Source of the DNA: Acinetobacter larvae
Lineage (GTDB): Bacteria; Pseudomonadota; Gammaproteobacteria; Pseudomonadales; Moraxellaceae
Length of the DNA stretch: 64,000 nt
Direction: 5' to 3'
Assembly: GCF_001704115.1 (NCBI RefSeq)
Contig: NZ_CP016895.1
Span: forward strand, 124,001-188,000
Made by a program: the position numbers and the translations under genes. The notes beneath the pieces were generated by a model, which was given only the letters and a program-made list of their open reading frames with translations, did not search any database and was not told the DNA's origin. Below, piece by piece: positions 45,341 to 54,325 of this stretch (within the stretch, counting starts at the first letter, position 1; each line of letters opens with the position of its first letter).

Positions 45341-47887
45341 CTATTGACATTCCACAGGCACAATTTGTAAGGCTTGGTCTTTATTACTTTTGAGGCGTGG
45401 CAGCTGAATCTGACAGTGATTTTGCTGCATATCACCCCAAACCACGGTGAGTTGGTGATCTTGTTGTGGATCAAATTGATCGAGTAAAACTTGGTTAGAC
45501 TGTGCAAGTCGTCCAATCACTTTTTGCGCTGCCGTACGAACTTCGGCACCCATGGGTAAGTTACCCAAAGGGCTTTGAATGCGTAATACATAGAGTGAGC
45601 TAATTTCGGCATTAAATTTAACCAAAGTTGAGCTATATTGTCTTGGAATAACCGTTGCTTGGTTTGATTTTATATTCATATTGGCAGGCATAAGCTCAGG
45701 GTCAATTTGAATGAGATTATAAGCATAAGGTGAACTCGTACTATAGATGGCATTACCAAAGCGATCTAGACGAATCCCCCAAGCATTATTGACACCCGCA
45801 GCACGACCTTTGTCGACATGAACAATGGTATAGGTGTCGTTGAGATGATTGGTTGCAGTGATACCATAACGATGCGCAACTACTCCCCCATTGGCAGACA
45901 GTGAATACTGACTGTCATGCTCATCATGATAAAGTGTTGCACCTAGATTTACATAAGGGTGTAAATAATTCATATTGCCGCTATAAGCTATATTTTGCCC
46001 ATTGCCATAATCATTGCGGTTGATGCCTATACCAAAGTTTATATTATTATCCTGACCTGCTGTACCACTCAGATTTACATTGGCACTGTCAGAACGCATT
46101 GCATCTGATTCAGCACGTTGTATATTGCTACTTAAATATAAATTACTTTTACGCCATTCAAGCGGTATTGAGATACTGGCATAGTATGTATTGTTTTTTT
46201 GGTTGTCGAAACGATCTTGGCTATGGTTTACCCCTAAATTGTAGTTGAGTTTATGCCAGCGATTACCATAACTAAAGGTATATTGGTTGTAATGCTGCTG
46301 ATCAGTCCAATACGTGTTTTGATAGAAAGCAACTTGGAATGAGCCCCAACGTCGATCTTGAAAGGACTTACTCAGGGATAAACTATACTGAGTTTTAAGG
46401 TTGTTGTTATTCCATAAGTTGCGGTATTCGTCGTCATTGAGTTGATCATAGTTAGCAATCGATAAAGTATTATTTGCGGTTTGATAATCACGAGACTGTC
46501 TAGATAGATTGGCATTAATATTTAAATTTTGTGCTTCCCAGAAGTAGCTATATTTAAACTGGTAGCGTTGACCATCTCGATCTTGCCCATATAAATTGGC
46601 ACGGCTGTAGTCAACAGTCGTATTGATACCACCGATTAGACTATTTAAGCTGGCAGAGACTAAAATGCTTTTATAGGGTTCAGCGAAGGTCATCGCACTA
46701 CCGATCGTGAGATGGTTGGTTAAACCATAATTGAGATTGGCTTGAAAAACTTGTTCTTGGGTAAGTTTATTGGCAATTTTATAACGACCATAGGCGACAT
46801 TATATTGCAGTAAACCTTTTTTTAATAAATTGATATTAAGCTGCATCGGAAAATACAGCACACGTTTCTCACCACCATTTTCGATGATTTCAACAGTTAA
46901 TTCACCATTTGCTGAGGTATTTAAATCGGTGAGTTCAAAAGCACCAGCAGGAACTGATTTTTCATAAATCTTCTGACCATTTTGAAACACTTTCACCAAG
47001 GCATTGGTATTGGCAACAGCCTGTATAATAGGTGCATAAGTACGCATACTCCAAGGCAACATATTGTCATCTGATGCCAACTGCACACCGACTAAGGAAA
47101 GGTTTTCGCTGAGCAGATTATTACTATAAAACTCGCCTAAACTTAAGCGTGAACGTAAACGATCTATATCTCGATATAATGTATTTTGACTGGAGCGATA
47201 GCGACCAAGATCACCCTCATCTGTGGATTCAAAATAACCGTTATGTCTAAAATACCAGCCAGCAAAATTTACCCCAGCATTTAAATTGAGGTAGTTTTGG
47301 GTTTGCTGATCATTCTTATGCATATTGGCGTTGTAGGCAATAAAAGCTGAACTCACACCTTGATCAAATCTTTTGGGATTAATGTATCCCTCTGGACGTT
47401 GTTGTATCGCGACCAGTGGGATATAAAGATCTAATTTTAATTGTGATAAACTGAAATCATAATATGCATCAGGGTTTATATCTTTAATATTCAGACATTC
47501 ATTTTCTTGTTGTAATAAGTCTTTTAATAATTTCTCTTTTAAATCCAGTAGATTTAGTAATTTCGGGTCCAAGCATAATACAGCGGAGCTCGATGCATCC
47601 GCATGATCAAATTTTACAGTAGTATCAATCGATTCTTTATTATTGATAGTTAGACTGACATTATAGAGTCCCGGCGCAACATAATGAGAAATATTAAAAA
47701 TACTTAGGTCAATATCACGATTAACCCCATACAGTGAAGTTGTATCAAAGACAAAATTTTGTTGATTACGCGCAGTTAAATTTTTATGATTTATATTTTC
47801 CTCAGATTCTTGTGCATAACTCTGCTGTATGAGTATTGCATAGATCATACAACAGAGTAAAAAGCAGATTTGAGATGAGCCTAACAT
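45341..47887 (-). CDS. Fimbrial usher (FimD/PapC family)
   Basis: 848 residues. A signal peptide is followed by FVFDTTSLYGVNRDIDLSIF, the N-terminal chaperone-binding domain. The middle contains LSLGEFYSNNLLSENLSLVG and the plug segment NALVKVFQNGQKIYEKSVPAGAF (split across residues near 290-315). The barrel strands and C-terminal domains follow to QIVPVECQ. It forms the outer-membrane pore and assembly platform for pilus subunits. It lies ten bases after the chaperone gene, in the standard subunit-chaperone-usher-adhesin order on the minus strand. Confidence 0.93.
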   Translation of the reverse strand: MLGSSQICFLLCCMIYAILIQQSYAQESEENINHKNLTARNQQNFVFDTTSLYGVNRDIDLSIFNISHYVAPGLYNVSLTINNKESIDTTVKFDHADASSSAVLCLDPKLLNLLDLKEKLLKDLLQQENECLNIKDINPDAYYDFSLSQLKLDLYIPLVAIQQRPEGYINPKRFDQGVSSAFIAYNANMHKNDQQTQNYLNLNAGVNFAGWYFRHNGYFESTDEGDLGRYRSSQNTLYRDIDRLRSRLSLGEFYSNNLLSENLSLVGVQLASDDNMLPWSMRTYAPIIQAVANTNALVKVFQNGQKIYEKSVPAGAFELTDLNTSANGELTVEIIENGGEKRVLYFPMQLNINLLKKGLLQYNVAYGRYKIANKLTQEQVFQANLNYGLTNHLTIGSAMTFAEPYKSILVSASLNSLIGGINTTVDYSRANLYGQDRDGQRYQFKYSYFWEAQNLNINANLSRQSRDYQTANNTLSIANYDQLNDDEYRNLWNNNNLKTQYSLSLSKSFQDRRWGSFQVAFYQNTYWTDQQHYNQYTFSYGNRWHKLNYNLGVNHSQDRFDNQKNNTYYASISIPLEWRKSNLYLSSNIQRAESDAMRSDSANVNLSGTAGQDNNINFGIGINRNDYGNGQNIAYSGNMNYLHPYVNLGATLYHDEHDSQYSLSANGGVVAHRYGITATNHLNDTYTIVHVDKGRAAGVNNAWGIRLDRFGNAIYSTSSPYAYNLIQIDPELMPANMNIKSNQATVIPRQYSSTLVKFNAEISSLYVLRIQSPLGNLPMGAEVRTAAQKVIGRLAQSNQVLLDQFDPQQDHQLTVVWGDMQQNHCQIQLPRLKSNKDQALQIVPVECQ

Positions 47888-47897
47888 AAATACCCTT

Positions 47898-48629
47898 TTA
47901 CGGTGTTACTTGAGGCAAGGCAGTGCTATAGTTATTTTCGCCACCTAGGTCATTGATTAAATAATATTTAATCTGATTGGGGTGAATATGTGATTGAATA
48001 TTTTTAAATGAAGCTTTGGCAAATGGTTCTACCATGAGTGCTTGCTCAAAACTTTGATTTTCTTTATCTGCACTTAAAATAATTTTAGAAAAGTTGATAA
48101 AATATGGTGTTGGGTTATTTACCTCAATGGTTTGCTGTTGCACATCATATTGAAACTTTAAAGCTTGGAATGCTTTATCTTGTGACATTTGTAGAGATGC
48201 TGGGCGATAAAATAATTTTATGCGCGTTCTTACATTAAAACTTAGTTTATTTTGTTCTGCTGTATCAACATTTTCGGGTGGGATATCTAGCATATTAAAA
48301 ATAAATAAGCTTTCTCGGTCTTGTGGCAGTTGTGGCGTACCTAGCGGTAAGATCCGAATCACTTGACCACTATTGGCTTCAACCCGTGTCAATGCTGGCG
48401 TTAATAAAAATGGGATTTGGCTGGCATCCGGAATGATATTCATATCACCAGTATCGAGCCAAACTTGTACTAATGCCGGTGTTTCAAACTGATTTTGTAA
48501 TTGAACACTGACGCTTTTGGCATTAGAAGGAACGACAATACGTGTGCCTTGTACGGTTACACCTGCAAAGCTGCTACAGGATGCCATTAACACGGCACTG
48601 CTAAATAAATTTTTAAATATTTGGCGCAT
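47898..48629 (-). CDS. Periplasmic fimbrial chaperone (FimC/PapD family)
   Basis: 243 residues from the ATG at 48629, with GGAGGAG a few bases upstream on the minus strand. A longer frame from 48656 has no such site. Residues 1-22 are a signal peptide (VLMASCSSFAG). The first immunoglobulin-like domain contains TRIVVPSNAKSVSVQLQNQ and the chaperone signature around ESLFIFNMLDIPP. RTRIKLFYRPASL begins the linker to the second domain. It carries pilin subunits to the usher by donor-strand complementation. Confidence 0.92.
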   Translation of the reverse strand: MRQIFKNLFSSAVLMASCSSFAGVTVQGTRIVVPSNAKSVSVQLQNQFETPALVQVWLDTGDMNIIPDASQIPFLLTPALTRVEANSGQVIRILPLGTPQLPQDRESLFIFNMLDIPPENVDTAEQNKLSFNVRTRIKLFYRPASLQMSQDKAFQALKFQYDVQQQTIEVNNPTPYFINFSKIILSADKENQSFEQALMVEPFAKASFKNIQSHIHPNQIKYYLINDLGGENNYSTALPQVTP

Positions 48630-48671
48630 ATTTTCGCTCCTCCTTCGGGCTGTCAAAATTTAAACTAAAAC

Positions 48672-49244
48672 TTAGTTATAGATTAAAGTGTAATCGACAA
48701 CAGCTTGAACATTTTGAGCTGCGATAGACCCTTCTGTTGCTTGATAATATTGACTTGCAAGTTTAATAACACCTTCTGCATCAGGTTTTATTGCAGTTGG
48801 GTTTTTAAAGTTAATGGCTTGAGTCTGATCTAATATCTGTACATGGACAGGTTTCTTATCTTTATTTTCAGCAGGTGTAGTATCAATGACTTTGGTATTG
48901 AGCAAAGCAGTTGGGTCAGTTGATAAATATTTATTTGTTGCGGCACTAATTAATACACCCTTAATACCAGAGAGTGAATCACATGCTTTACCTGAGCTAT
49001 CAACAATTTTTAATTGGAAGTCAGTTCTACCCGCAACTGAACCCACTGCAGTGAAGGCAGACGTTTTAACAGCAGGTAAAGTTACTGTAATATTATCCTT
49101 GTTCTGAGTAGAACCACCATCAGAGGTTAAGGTACAAGTACTATCAAGTACGCGACCATTAATGGTAATCGTACCATCCGCAGCAAATACACTGGCACTA
49201 CTTGTTGCGAATACAATAAGTAAAGCATTAGAAAGCTTAGACAT
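48672..49244 (-). CDS. Major fimbrial subunit (type 1 pilin-like)
   Basis: 190 residues. The signal peptide ends SSASVFA, and the mature protein starts ADGTITINGRVLDSTCTLTS, a classic pilin N-terminus with the first Cys of the disulfide. The second Cys is in DSSGKACDSLSG. The C-terminus ends VQAVVDYTLIYN with the usual penultimate aromatic. It should polymerise by donor-strand exchange. As the first gene of the operon it is probably the most abundant product. About 430 AT-rich bases upstream hold the promoter. Confidence 0.92.
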   Translation of the reverse strand: MSKLSNALLIVFATSSASVFAADGTITINGRVLDSTCTLTSDGGSTQNKDNITVTLPAVKTSAFTAVGSVAGRTDFQLKIVDSSGKACDSLSGIKGVLISAATNKYLSTDPTALLNTKVIDTTPAENKDKKPVHVQILDQTQAINFKNPTAIKPDAEGVIKLASQYYQATEGSIAAQNVQAVVDYTLIYN

Positions 49245-49672
49245 TTATAAATACCCTATTGAAAAATAATGATAAATTGCGTTAGTAGTATAAAGTACAT
49301 AGAAATAAGTTAATTTACGTCTATAGGCTTTATATATGTTGGGACAAAGACTATTGGCACATAGCCTTTGGTGGTTAATTAATGGCGCGCATTCTACAAG
49401 CAAAAAAAAAATTGCAAAAGTACTTTAAAATAAATTTTTCTATTAATTTGTAATTATTTAGATTTACTTAATAATGTGCATTTTGTCGGGTTTTATTATT
49501 AAGTAATATTAATTCCTTAATTTGTTTATTGATTTTAAATTATTTATTTTCTAGATTTTAAATGAGAGTTATTCCCATAATATTCTGCTTGAATGTTCTT
49601 ATTTATGTTTGTAATGATAGTATTTTATGTTTATTTTGCTATTGATATTTTTTAAAATTATTTTTATTTAAA
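49245..49672. promoter_or_regulatory. AT-rich region upstream of the fimbrial operon
   Basis: About 430 bases with no gene. It is strongly AT-rich and must contain the minus-strand promoter of the fimbrial operon. No invertible repeat pair of the fim-switch type is visible, so phase variation by inversion is not supported. Confidence 0.45.
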
Positions 49673-49704
49673 AAAGACCTCGGTATATTTTACCGAGGTC
49701 TTTG
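49673..49704 (-). terminator. Terminator of the DUF3325-DUF3649-PepSY operon
   Basis: AAGACCTCGGTA (49674-49685) pairs with TACCGAGGTCTT (49691-49702). On the minus strand the stem is followed by a T-run. It lies about 35 bases beyond the PepSY gene stop and gives a clean end to the membrane operon, insulating the fimbrial promoter. Confidence 0.9.
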
Positions 49705-49736
49705 ATTTATTTAGAATACTACTCTTAAGGTTGCTC

Positions 49737-51374
49737 TTAAGATTGTTCAGAAGACTGTTGGGAAGATTTTTGTATTGCCCATAATGAACCTGCACTTGCT
49801 GTTTTGGCACGGGTATAGGCTTGTTGGTAAAAACGTAAAAAAGCCAGTGCAAAAATGACAGCAAATACGTCCACCCAAATGCGTTGCCCAGTGCTATACC
49901 ATAGACCATTGATTTGTAGGATATAAGCCAATAGTGAGCTAACTGGTAATAGTACTAAGACGATAGCAATGCTGACTAAAAGTTGTGGTAATACACGGGC
50001 AGCACCGAAAATAAAGCTATAGGCTAGCGCAGCACAAAAAACCACATAATAAGCATACATAAAGAGTAGATTGTGATTGGATAATTGTGGGCTAAAGACA
50101 TAAGCCCAACGCCCTACAAGCATACTTGTAAATACTGCCAGTACACAGCCTAAGCAAGCACCTACGGTTAAATTGGCAATAAACTTAACATCTCTGCGTT
50201 GTGCTGGTGCCGGGAGATTCATATTTTTATGTTTTTTAATACGAGACTCTACCCATAAAATATTGCCAGAATAAAATAAGAAAGCACCACCTATTCCTAA
50301 TAGCACATAGAGCCAGCGTGTAATATCACCGCCATAATTACCGAAATGTAAGCTAAACATACTGTTTATTAACTTATCCCAAGCACCATTATGTGCATTG
50401 AGCGTTTGATTATTATAGGCGTCACTTTGGTAAGGATTGAAAGACATATAATCAAAATAATCACCGCGCAGCATATGGTTGTCACTATATAATGCTGCAA
50501 ATGCTGAGGCTTTTTCTGGCTGATCAAGTCGGTTAAAAGTAATGGCTCTGATTTCATATTCAGGAGCTTGTTGCTGAATACGCGTCAAAATCGTATCGAG
50601 ATCAAAAGCTGGTTTAGGGTCTGCGATTTGTACTATCGCTGGTTTAAATAAAGCTTCACCACGATAAACAATTTTGCCCAGAGCGACAAAAAATAAATCA
50701 TGAAAAGCAAACACAATAACGGTAATACTGATCAAGATATGAAAAGGTAGGCTGGTAATGCCGATGACATTATGGGTATCTAACCAAAATCTTTTCTTAT
50801 TTTTGCCTTTACGAATCGCAAAAAAATCTTTGACCAACGTTGGTAATAAAATAATCAGCCCAGACATAATTGCGAGGAAATACAGTACAGCTACAATTCC
50901 CATTACATAAACACCCAAAGTATGGTGTCCAACGGTTCCAGGGATTCCACCTGTTTCATGGAGTTGTTCTATTAGCCAGCCGAGTTTAGAGACATTTTCT
51001 TCTTCAACCCGAATACTGCCATCTGGGTTGAGTGTTGCCAGCATGGTACGTTGCTGACTATCAAAACTTCGCCCAGCATTGCCCGTTGTCCATTGCATTG
51101 GCGCATTAAAATGTTCTTTGGATGAGAAATTAATTCCAAAACTTTGCTGGGTCTCAGGATAGGCTGCTTGAACTTTTTGAATTAAGATCGGGTATTGCTC
51201 TGCTTGAATGGGCGCAAGCTGTTGTGCGGGAGGAGAAGCCCAACGGCTGAGATCATGCTGAAACATGGTCAGCCCACCCGCAAAGAAACAGATAAACAGT
51301 AAAATTCCTGCACTAATACCAACCCAAGTATGCAAATCTTTTGCAGTTTTTATAATATCGGTACGAACTTTCAT
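49737..51374 (-). CDS. PepSY-associated membrane protein (PiuB-like)
   Basis: 545 residues. An N-terminal segment KDLHTWVGISAGILLFICFFAGGL is the typical first helix of PepSY-TM proteins. A large loop with periplasmic PepSY-like sequence follows. Further helices include FFAIRKGKNKKRFWLDTHNVIG and LHFGNYGGDITRWLYVLLGI, with conserved histidines that may bind heme or metal. Such proteins accompany siderophore receptors and are proposed to act in ferric-siderophore reduction at the inner membrane. It is the third gene of an operon with DUF3325 and DUF3649 proteins, which supports an iron role. Confidence 0.85.
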   Translation of the reverse strand: MKVRTDIIKTAKDLHTWVGISAGILLFICFFAGGLTMFQHDLSRWASPPAQQLAPIQAEQYPILIQKVQAAYPETQQSFGINFSSKEHFNAPMQWTTGNAGRSFDSQQRTMLATLNPDGSIRVEEENVSKLGWLIEQLHETGGIPGTVGHHTLGVYVMGIVAVLYFLAIMSGLIILLPTLVKDFFAIRKGKNKKRFWLDTHNVIGITSLPFHILISITVIVFAFHDLFFVALGKIVYRGEALFKPAIVQIADPKPAFDLDTILTRIQQQAPEYEIRAITFNRLDQPEKASAFAALYSDNHMLRGDYFDYMSFNPYQSDAYNNQTLNAHNGAWDKLINSMFSLHFGNYGGDITRWLYVLLGIGGAFLFYSGNILWVESRIKKHKNMNLPAPAQRRDVKFIANLTVGACLGCVLAVFTSMLVGRWAYVFSPQLSNHNLLFMYAYYVVFCAALAYSFIFGAARVLPQLLVSIAIVLVLLPVSSLLAYILQINGLWYSTGQRIWVDVFAVIFALAFLRFYQQAYTRAKTASAGSLWAIQKSSQQSSEQS

Positions 51375-51376
51375 GT

Positions 51377-51667
51377 TTAGCCTCTAAACCAAAAAAAGCA
51401 GCCATAGGCCAATAGGTTCAGCACACTGTAGACTACGAGCACATGCCAACCGCGATGGAAGAAAAAGGCGAGAAAAAATAATGGGCACCAAATCCAAGGA
51501 ACTGCCCACATTCCCAATTGTGCTGCTAAACCACGATCAATCGTAGAGAAACCGAGAAGTGCAATGCAGCACCCAACGGCGACGGAAAAACTGAGGCCGA
51601 GCAATGCCCCAGCAAAGGTTTTACTCCACCAATCAGGATGAATTTTTTTGAGTTGCTTGGCTTTCAT
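51377..51667 (-). CDS. DUF3649-type small membrane protein
   Basis: 96 residues from the ATG at 51667. A longer frame from 51706 only adds sequence inside the upstream gene. It has about three hydrophobic helices. HPDWWSKTFAGALLGLSFSVAVGC and MWAVPWIWCPLFFLAFFF are typical of DUF3649 proteins found with PepSY-TM iron proteins. It overlaps the upstream DUF3325-type gene by 35 bases and ends two bases before the PepSY gene start. Molecular function is unknown. Confidence 0.75.
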   Translation of the reverse strand: MKAKQLKKIHPDWWSKTFAGALLGLSFSVAVGCCIALLGFSTIDRGLAAQLGMWAVPWIWCPLFFLAFFFHRGWHVLVVYSVLNLLAYGCFFWFRG

Positions 51668-51920
51668 GAGGAAAATACTTTTTGAATATTGAAATAAAAG
51701 GGGCAAAGGTCCATACCATCATCATACTGAGTACGACCATAAAACAGGCGACTAAGGCGGGCAGCAGATAAAATAACCAAACTGCGCTGAGCAATAACAG
51801 GATGCAGACAGGAATGCGCCAACGTTTACTGAGCGCTTGAGTCAATACAGTTTGGTTCGGATGGGTCAAATATAAAATGAAGCATGTGGCTATACATAAC
51901 ATCATCGCAACAAGTTTCAT
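51633..51920 (-). CDS. DUF3325-type small membrane protein
   Basis: 95 residues with three hydrophobic helices (MKLVAMMLCIATCFILYLTH, VCILLLLSAVWLFYLLPALV, VVLSMMMVWTFAPF). HPNQTVL and the general layout fit DUF3325 proteins, which occur in ferric-siderophore uptake operons next to DUF3649 and PepSY-TM proteins. It is the first gene of the operon. A Fur-box-like site lies about 165 bases upstream (52085-52103). A TonB receptor gene is often found with this trio but is absent here. Confidence 0.72.
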   Translation of the reverse strand: MKLVAMMLCIATCFILYLTHPNQTVLTQALSKRWRIPVCILLLLSAVWLFYLLPALVACFMVVLSMMMVWTFAPFISIFKKYFPHESQATQKNSS

Positions 51921-52084
51921 GGGTGATTTCCCTATGTCACAAGCAGCCTAGCGGCTGTCTGTTGTTGAATTGCTGCAGGCATGCAGTAAAGAAATTCAAT
52001 GTTTGCGATAGATTTGAAAATGCTTACTCAAGACAATATTGTGAAATAATGCCAGCTCAAGCTTTAAAAAATCTTCAAACAAAT

Positions 52085-52103
52085 GAGAATGATAATTATA
52101 TGT
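52085..52103. promoter_or_regulatory. Fur-box-like site upstream of the DUF3325 operon
   Basis: The 19-mer from 52085 matches the Fur consensus GATAATGATAATCATTATC at 13 of 19 positions by eye, with GAGAATGATAATTAT as the well-matched core. It is about 165 bases upstream of the operon start, consistent with iron-repressed expression. Confidence 0.6.
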
Positions 52104-52412
52104 ATAATCTTTGGCAGCCTTCATGATTAATTTGAATTATTTGATTCATTTCAATAGTTTTTTTTAATGGGTATAAATAAACGGAAAGGGTAATGATTAA
52201 TAACGCGAATTATCACACATTTAAATAAATTAATGATATTAAAAACGGCAGACTAATTATTTTTACGCGCTAAATTACACTTGTTCCTATTAAAGGAAAG
52301 CGCTGTGTTATTTTTATATCTTTATGAAAAGTAATATAAATTTATTTTTTAAGGCGGCTTATTTTCAAGTTGGCGACAAGCGATTACAATGATATAGCAT
52401 AATAAGATAATT

Positions 52413-52431
52413 GATAAGAATAATTATTCTC
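52413..52431. promoter_or_regulatory. Second Fur-box-like site inside the gap
   Basis: GATAAGAATAATTATTCTC matches the Fur consensus at 15 of 19 positions by eye and contains the perfect palindrome GAATAATTATTC. It is about 490 bases from the nearest leftward gene and 670 from the nearest rightward one, so its target is not obvious. Confidence 0.6.
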
Positions 52432-53104
52432 AACCTGAGACTGATTTGATATCATGACCTTATTGTAATTCTTTTGGTGGATGGCAAGGGTGATTGTTAT
52501 TGACCCGCTAAAATGTAGATCGACAGAGCTACTTTTTTTAATGTCCAAAAGAATGTTATCAATTTTCTCATCAAGACCGTTCATAGCAGCAAAGATGATG
52601 CGATCGCTAAGCAAGATTTAGCTGAAACATCAAGGTGCTTCCAACTTTCCCTAAGCTTTTCTAAAGCAAAATTTAAGACACAATGTCTGTGTCGCAATTG
52701 CAGAAATGTTATGGGGGAGCAAGGATTGATGAAAAAATGCAGGCAACATCGGTGTACTGTTTACACGGTTTATATGACCTAAGTATATAAAAGGTGTAAA
52801 GCAAAGCACAAGGAGCGCTGTTGTCATCGATAATATTGCACGCTAAAACAATTGCAATCAACACATTGCAGTACAGTAAAATTCTTGCAAGGGTATTTGT
52901 TACTGGTCTTTAAATCTCCCAATATTAGGATGTAGATATTCTTATTACATCATAATAGCCGATCAGAAATATTCTTTGGATTGGTACTGTGAATGGAATG
53001 AAGCCCAGTTCGTCTATGACTTGGTGAAGATATGCGCATGAAGCTGTCATATTTTTCATTGTCGCTGGGTAATACAGTAAAGTTATGTCAATTAGAGACC
53101 TACT

Positions 53105-53692
53105 ATGTCACACCTCGAAACTTTAGAAAGCTTGGCACTACGCTTGAAACAGGAAACGGCTACTGATCATGAGCGTATGCACCAACTGATGGGTCAAGCA
53201 GACGTTTTTGCCAATCGTGATAAATATGCTTTATTTACTTTATCACAATATTATTTCCAAAAAGATGTGGAATATCTATTTGATAACCAACAAGTTGCAG
53301 AGTTAATTACCGATCTTGATATTCGAGGTCGTTCTAAAGAAGCTGCAGCAGATTTACAAGATTTAGGTGTAACTATTGCAGAGCGTGAACTTGCTTCGAT
53401 TGGGGTAGGTTTTCCCGAAGCATTGGGCTGGATCTATGTTTCAGAAGGTTCAACCTTAGGTGCAGCATTCTTATTTAAGCAAGCACAAAAAGACTTGGAC
53501 TTAACGGCTGAGTTTGGTGCGCGTAATTTAGCAGCTTATCCTGAAGGTCGTGCCAAAGTGTGGAAACATTTTACGGCTGAGCTAGACCAAGCCAACTTTA
53601 GCCAAGCATTACAAGATCGTGTTATTGCTGGGGCTAAACAAGGTTTTGATCGTTTTGGTGAGCTATTGCAAGAAATTATTGATGCAAAATAA
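53105..53692 (+). CDS. hemO: Heme oxygenase (biliverdin-producing)
   Basis: 195 residues, cytoplasmic, of the bacterial HemO/BphO family. The proximal heme ligand is likely His22 in ETATDHERMHQLM. The distal-helix region GWIYVSEGSTLGAAFLFKQA carries the conserved glycines. It cleaves heme to biliverdin, carbon monoxide and iron. The neighbouring iron genes and the FecI-FecR-TonB-receptor group 6 kb downstream suggest use of host heme as an iron source. The YbaN-like gene follows at 25 bases, probably in one transcript. Confidence 0.9.
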   Translation: MSHLETLESLALRLKQETATDHERMHQLMGQADVFANRDKYALFTLSQYYFQKDVEYLFDNQQVAELITDLDIRGRSKEAAADLQDLGVTIAERELASIGVGFPEALGWIYVSEGSTLGAAFLFKQAQKDLDLTAEFGARNLAAYPEGRAKVWKHFTAELDQANFSQALQDRVIAGAKQGFDRFGELLQEIIDAK

Positions 53693-53717
53693 TTGAAGCG
53701 ACTGAATTGAAATACGC

Positions 53718-54170
53718 ATGATGAAAGACATCTCTTCGAAGCAAGTGGAAACATCAACCACCGTAGCTGCATCACCGGTGATCGAAAGCAAAGTACATTC
53801 CTCTGTTTGGGTACGTGTACTCTGCATCTTTTTATCCGTGTTATGTATTGTGTTGGCCGTAATCGGTATTATCCTTCCTGGAATTCCAACGATTGACTTT
53901 TTATTGTTAGCCGCTTTTTTTGCTTCGAAGGGCTCTACACGTTTGCATCGTTGGTTGCACCAGCATCGTATTTTTGGACCGATGCTAAGAGAGTGGGGGA
54001 ATGTTAGAACCATTCCGCGTAAGCGTAAGGTTTTGATTACGATCAGCATGAGTATTGCTGCTGTGATTATTTATTTTTCAAGTTTACATCTACACCTTCG
54101 CATCTGTTTAATGGTGGTCTTAGCATTGGTGTTAATTTGGATTTGGCGTCGCCCAGAGCAAGCATCATAG
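53718..54170 (+). CDS. YbaN-family (DUF454) membrane protein
   Basis: 150 residues with a polar N-terminus and hydrophobic helices. VRVLCIFLSVLCIVLAVIGI is followed by LPGIPTIDFLLLAAFFASKG, the DUF454 signature, and FGPMLREWGNVRTIPRKRK. It is placed in the inner membrane. The position just behind heme oxygenase is also known from other Acinetobacter, so a link to heme use is possible, but the molecular function is unknown. The transcript ends at a clear hairpin. Confidence 0.82.
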   Translation: MMKDISSKQVETSTTVAASPVIESKVHSSVWVRVLCIFLSVLCIVLAVIGIILPGIPTIDFLLLAAFFASKGSTRLHRWLHQHRIFGPMLREWGNVRTIPRKRKVLITISMSIAAVIIYFSSLHLHLRICLMVVLALVLIWIWRRPEQAS

Positions 54171-54263
54171 GCAATAAGCTGTCATGCTATTGCGATGTGA
54201 TGCATTGCTTTGAGGCGATGACGTTTTGCATGAATTCGTTTTTGCAGATGAGCTTATAGCGTA

Positions 54264-54302
54264 AAAAGCATCAATGTTATCAAGACATTGATGCTTTTTT
54301 AA
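54264..54302 (+). terminator. Terminator after the heme oxygenase transcript
   Basis: AAAAGCATCAATGT (54264-54277) pairs with ACATTGATGCTTTT (54285-54298), a perfect 14-base stem with a seven-base loop and T-run on the plus strand. As the stem begins with A's, it may also serve the convergent permease gene. Confidence 0.9.
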
Positions 54303-54325
54303 TGGGTTGTTTAAGGGGAATGTGC

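Larger units (their letters stand above)
51921..53104. other. Long gap with two Fur-box-like sites
   Basis: About 1.2 kb with no convincing gene, between the leftward membrane operon and heme oxygenase. It holds Fur-box-like sites at 52085-52103 and 52413-52431 and a small hairpin at 52677-52693 (GACACA with TGTGTC). Two overlapping antisense frames (52384-52614 minus, 76 residues; 52481-52621 plus, 46 residues) are open, but neither is recognised. The region could hold a small RNA, or the remains of the receptor gene expected here. Confidence 0.5.

Noticed and set aside
45340..45516. Long N-terminal extension of the fimbrial adhesin
   Set aside because: It lies inside the usher gene and precedes a clear signal peptide that starts at 45339.
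49245..49672. Invertible fim-type promoter switch
   Set aside because: No inverted repeat pair flanking a promoter is visible, and no invertase gene is adjacent.
52384..52614. 76-residue minus-strand open frame in the iron-region gap
   Set aside because: No ribosome-binding site or recognisable domain, and its end runs through a Fur-box-like site. An antisense 46-residue frame (52481-52621) is equally open, so neither is convincing.
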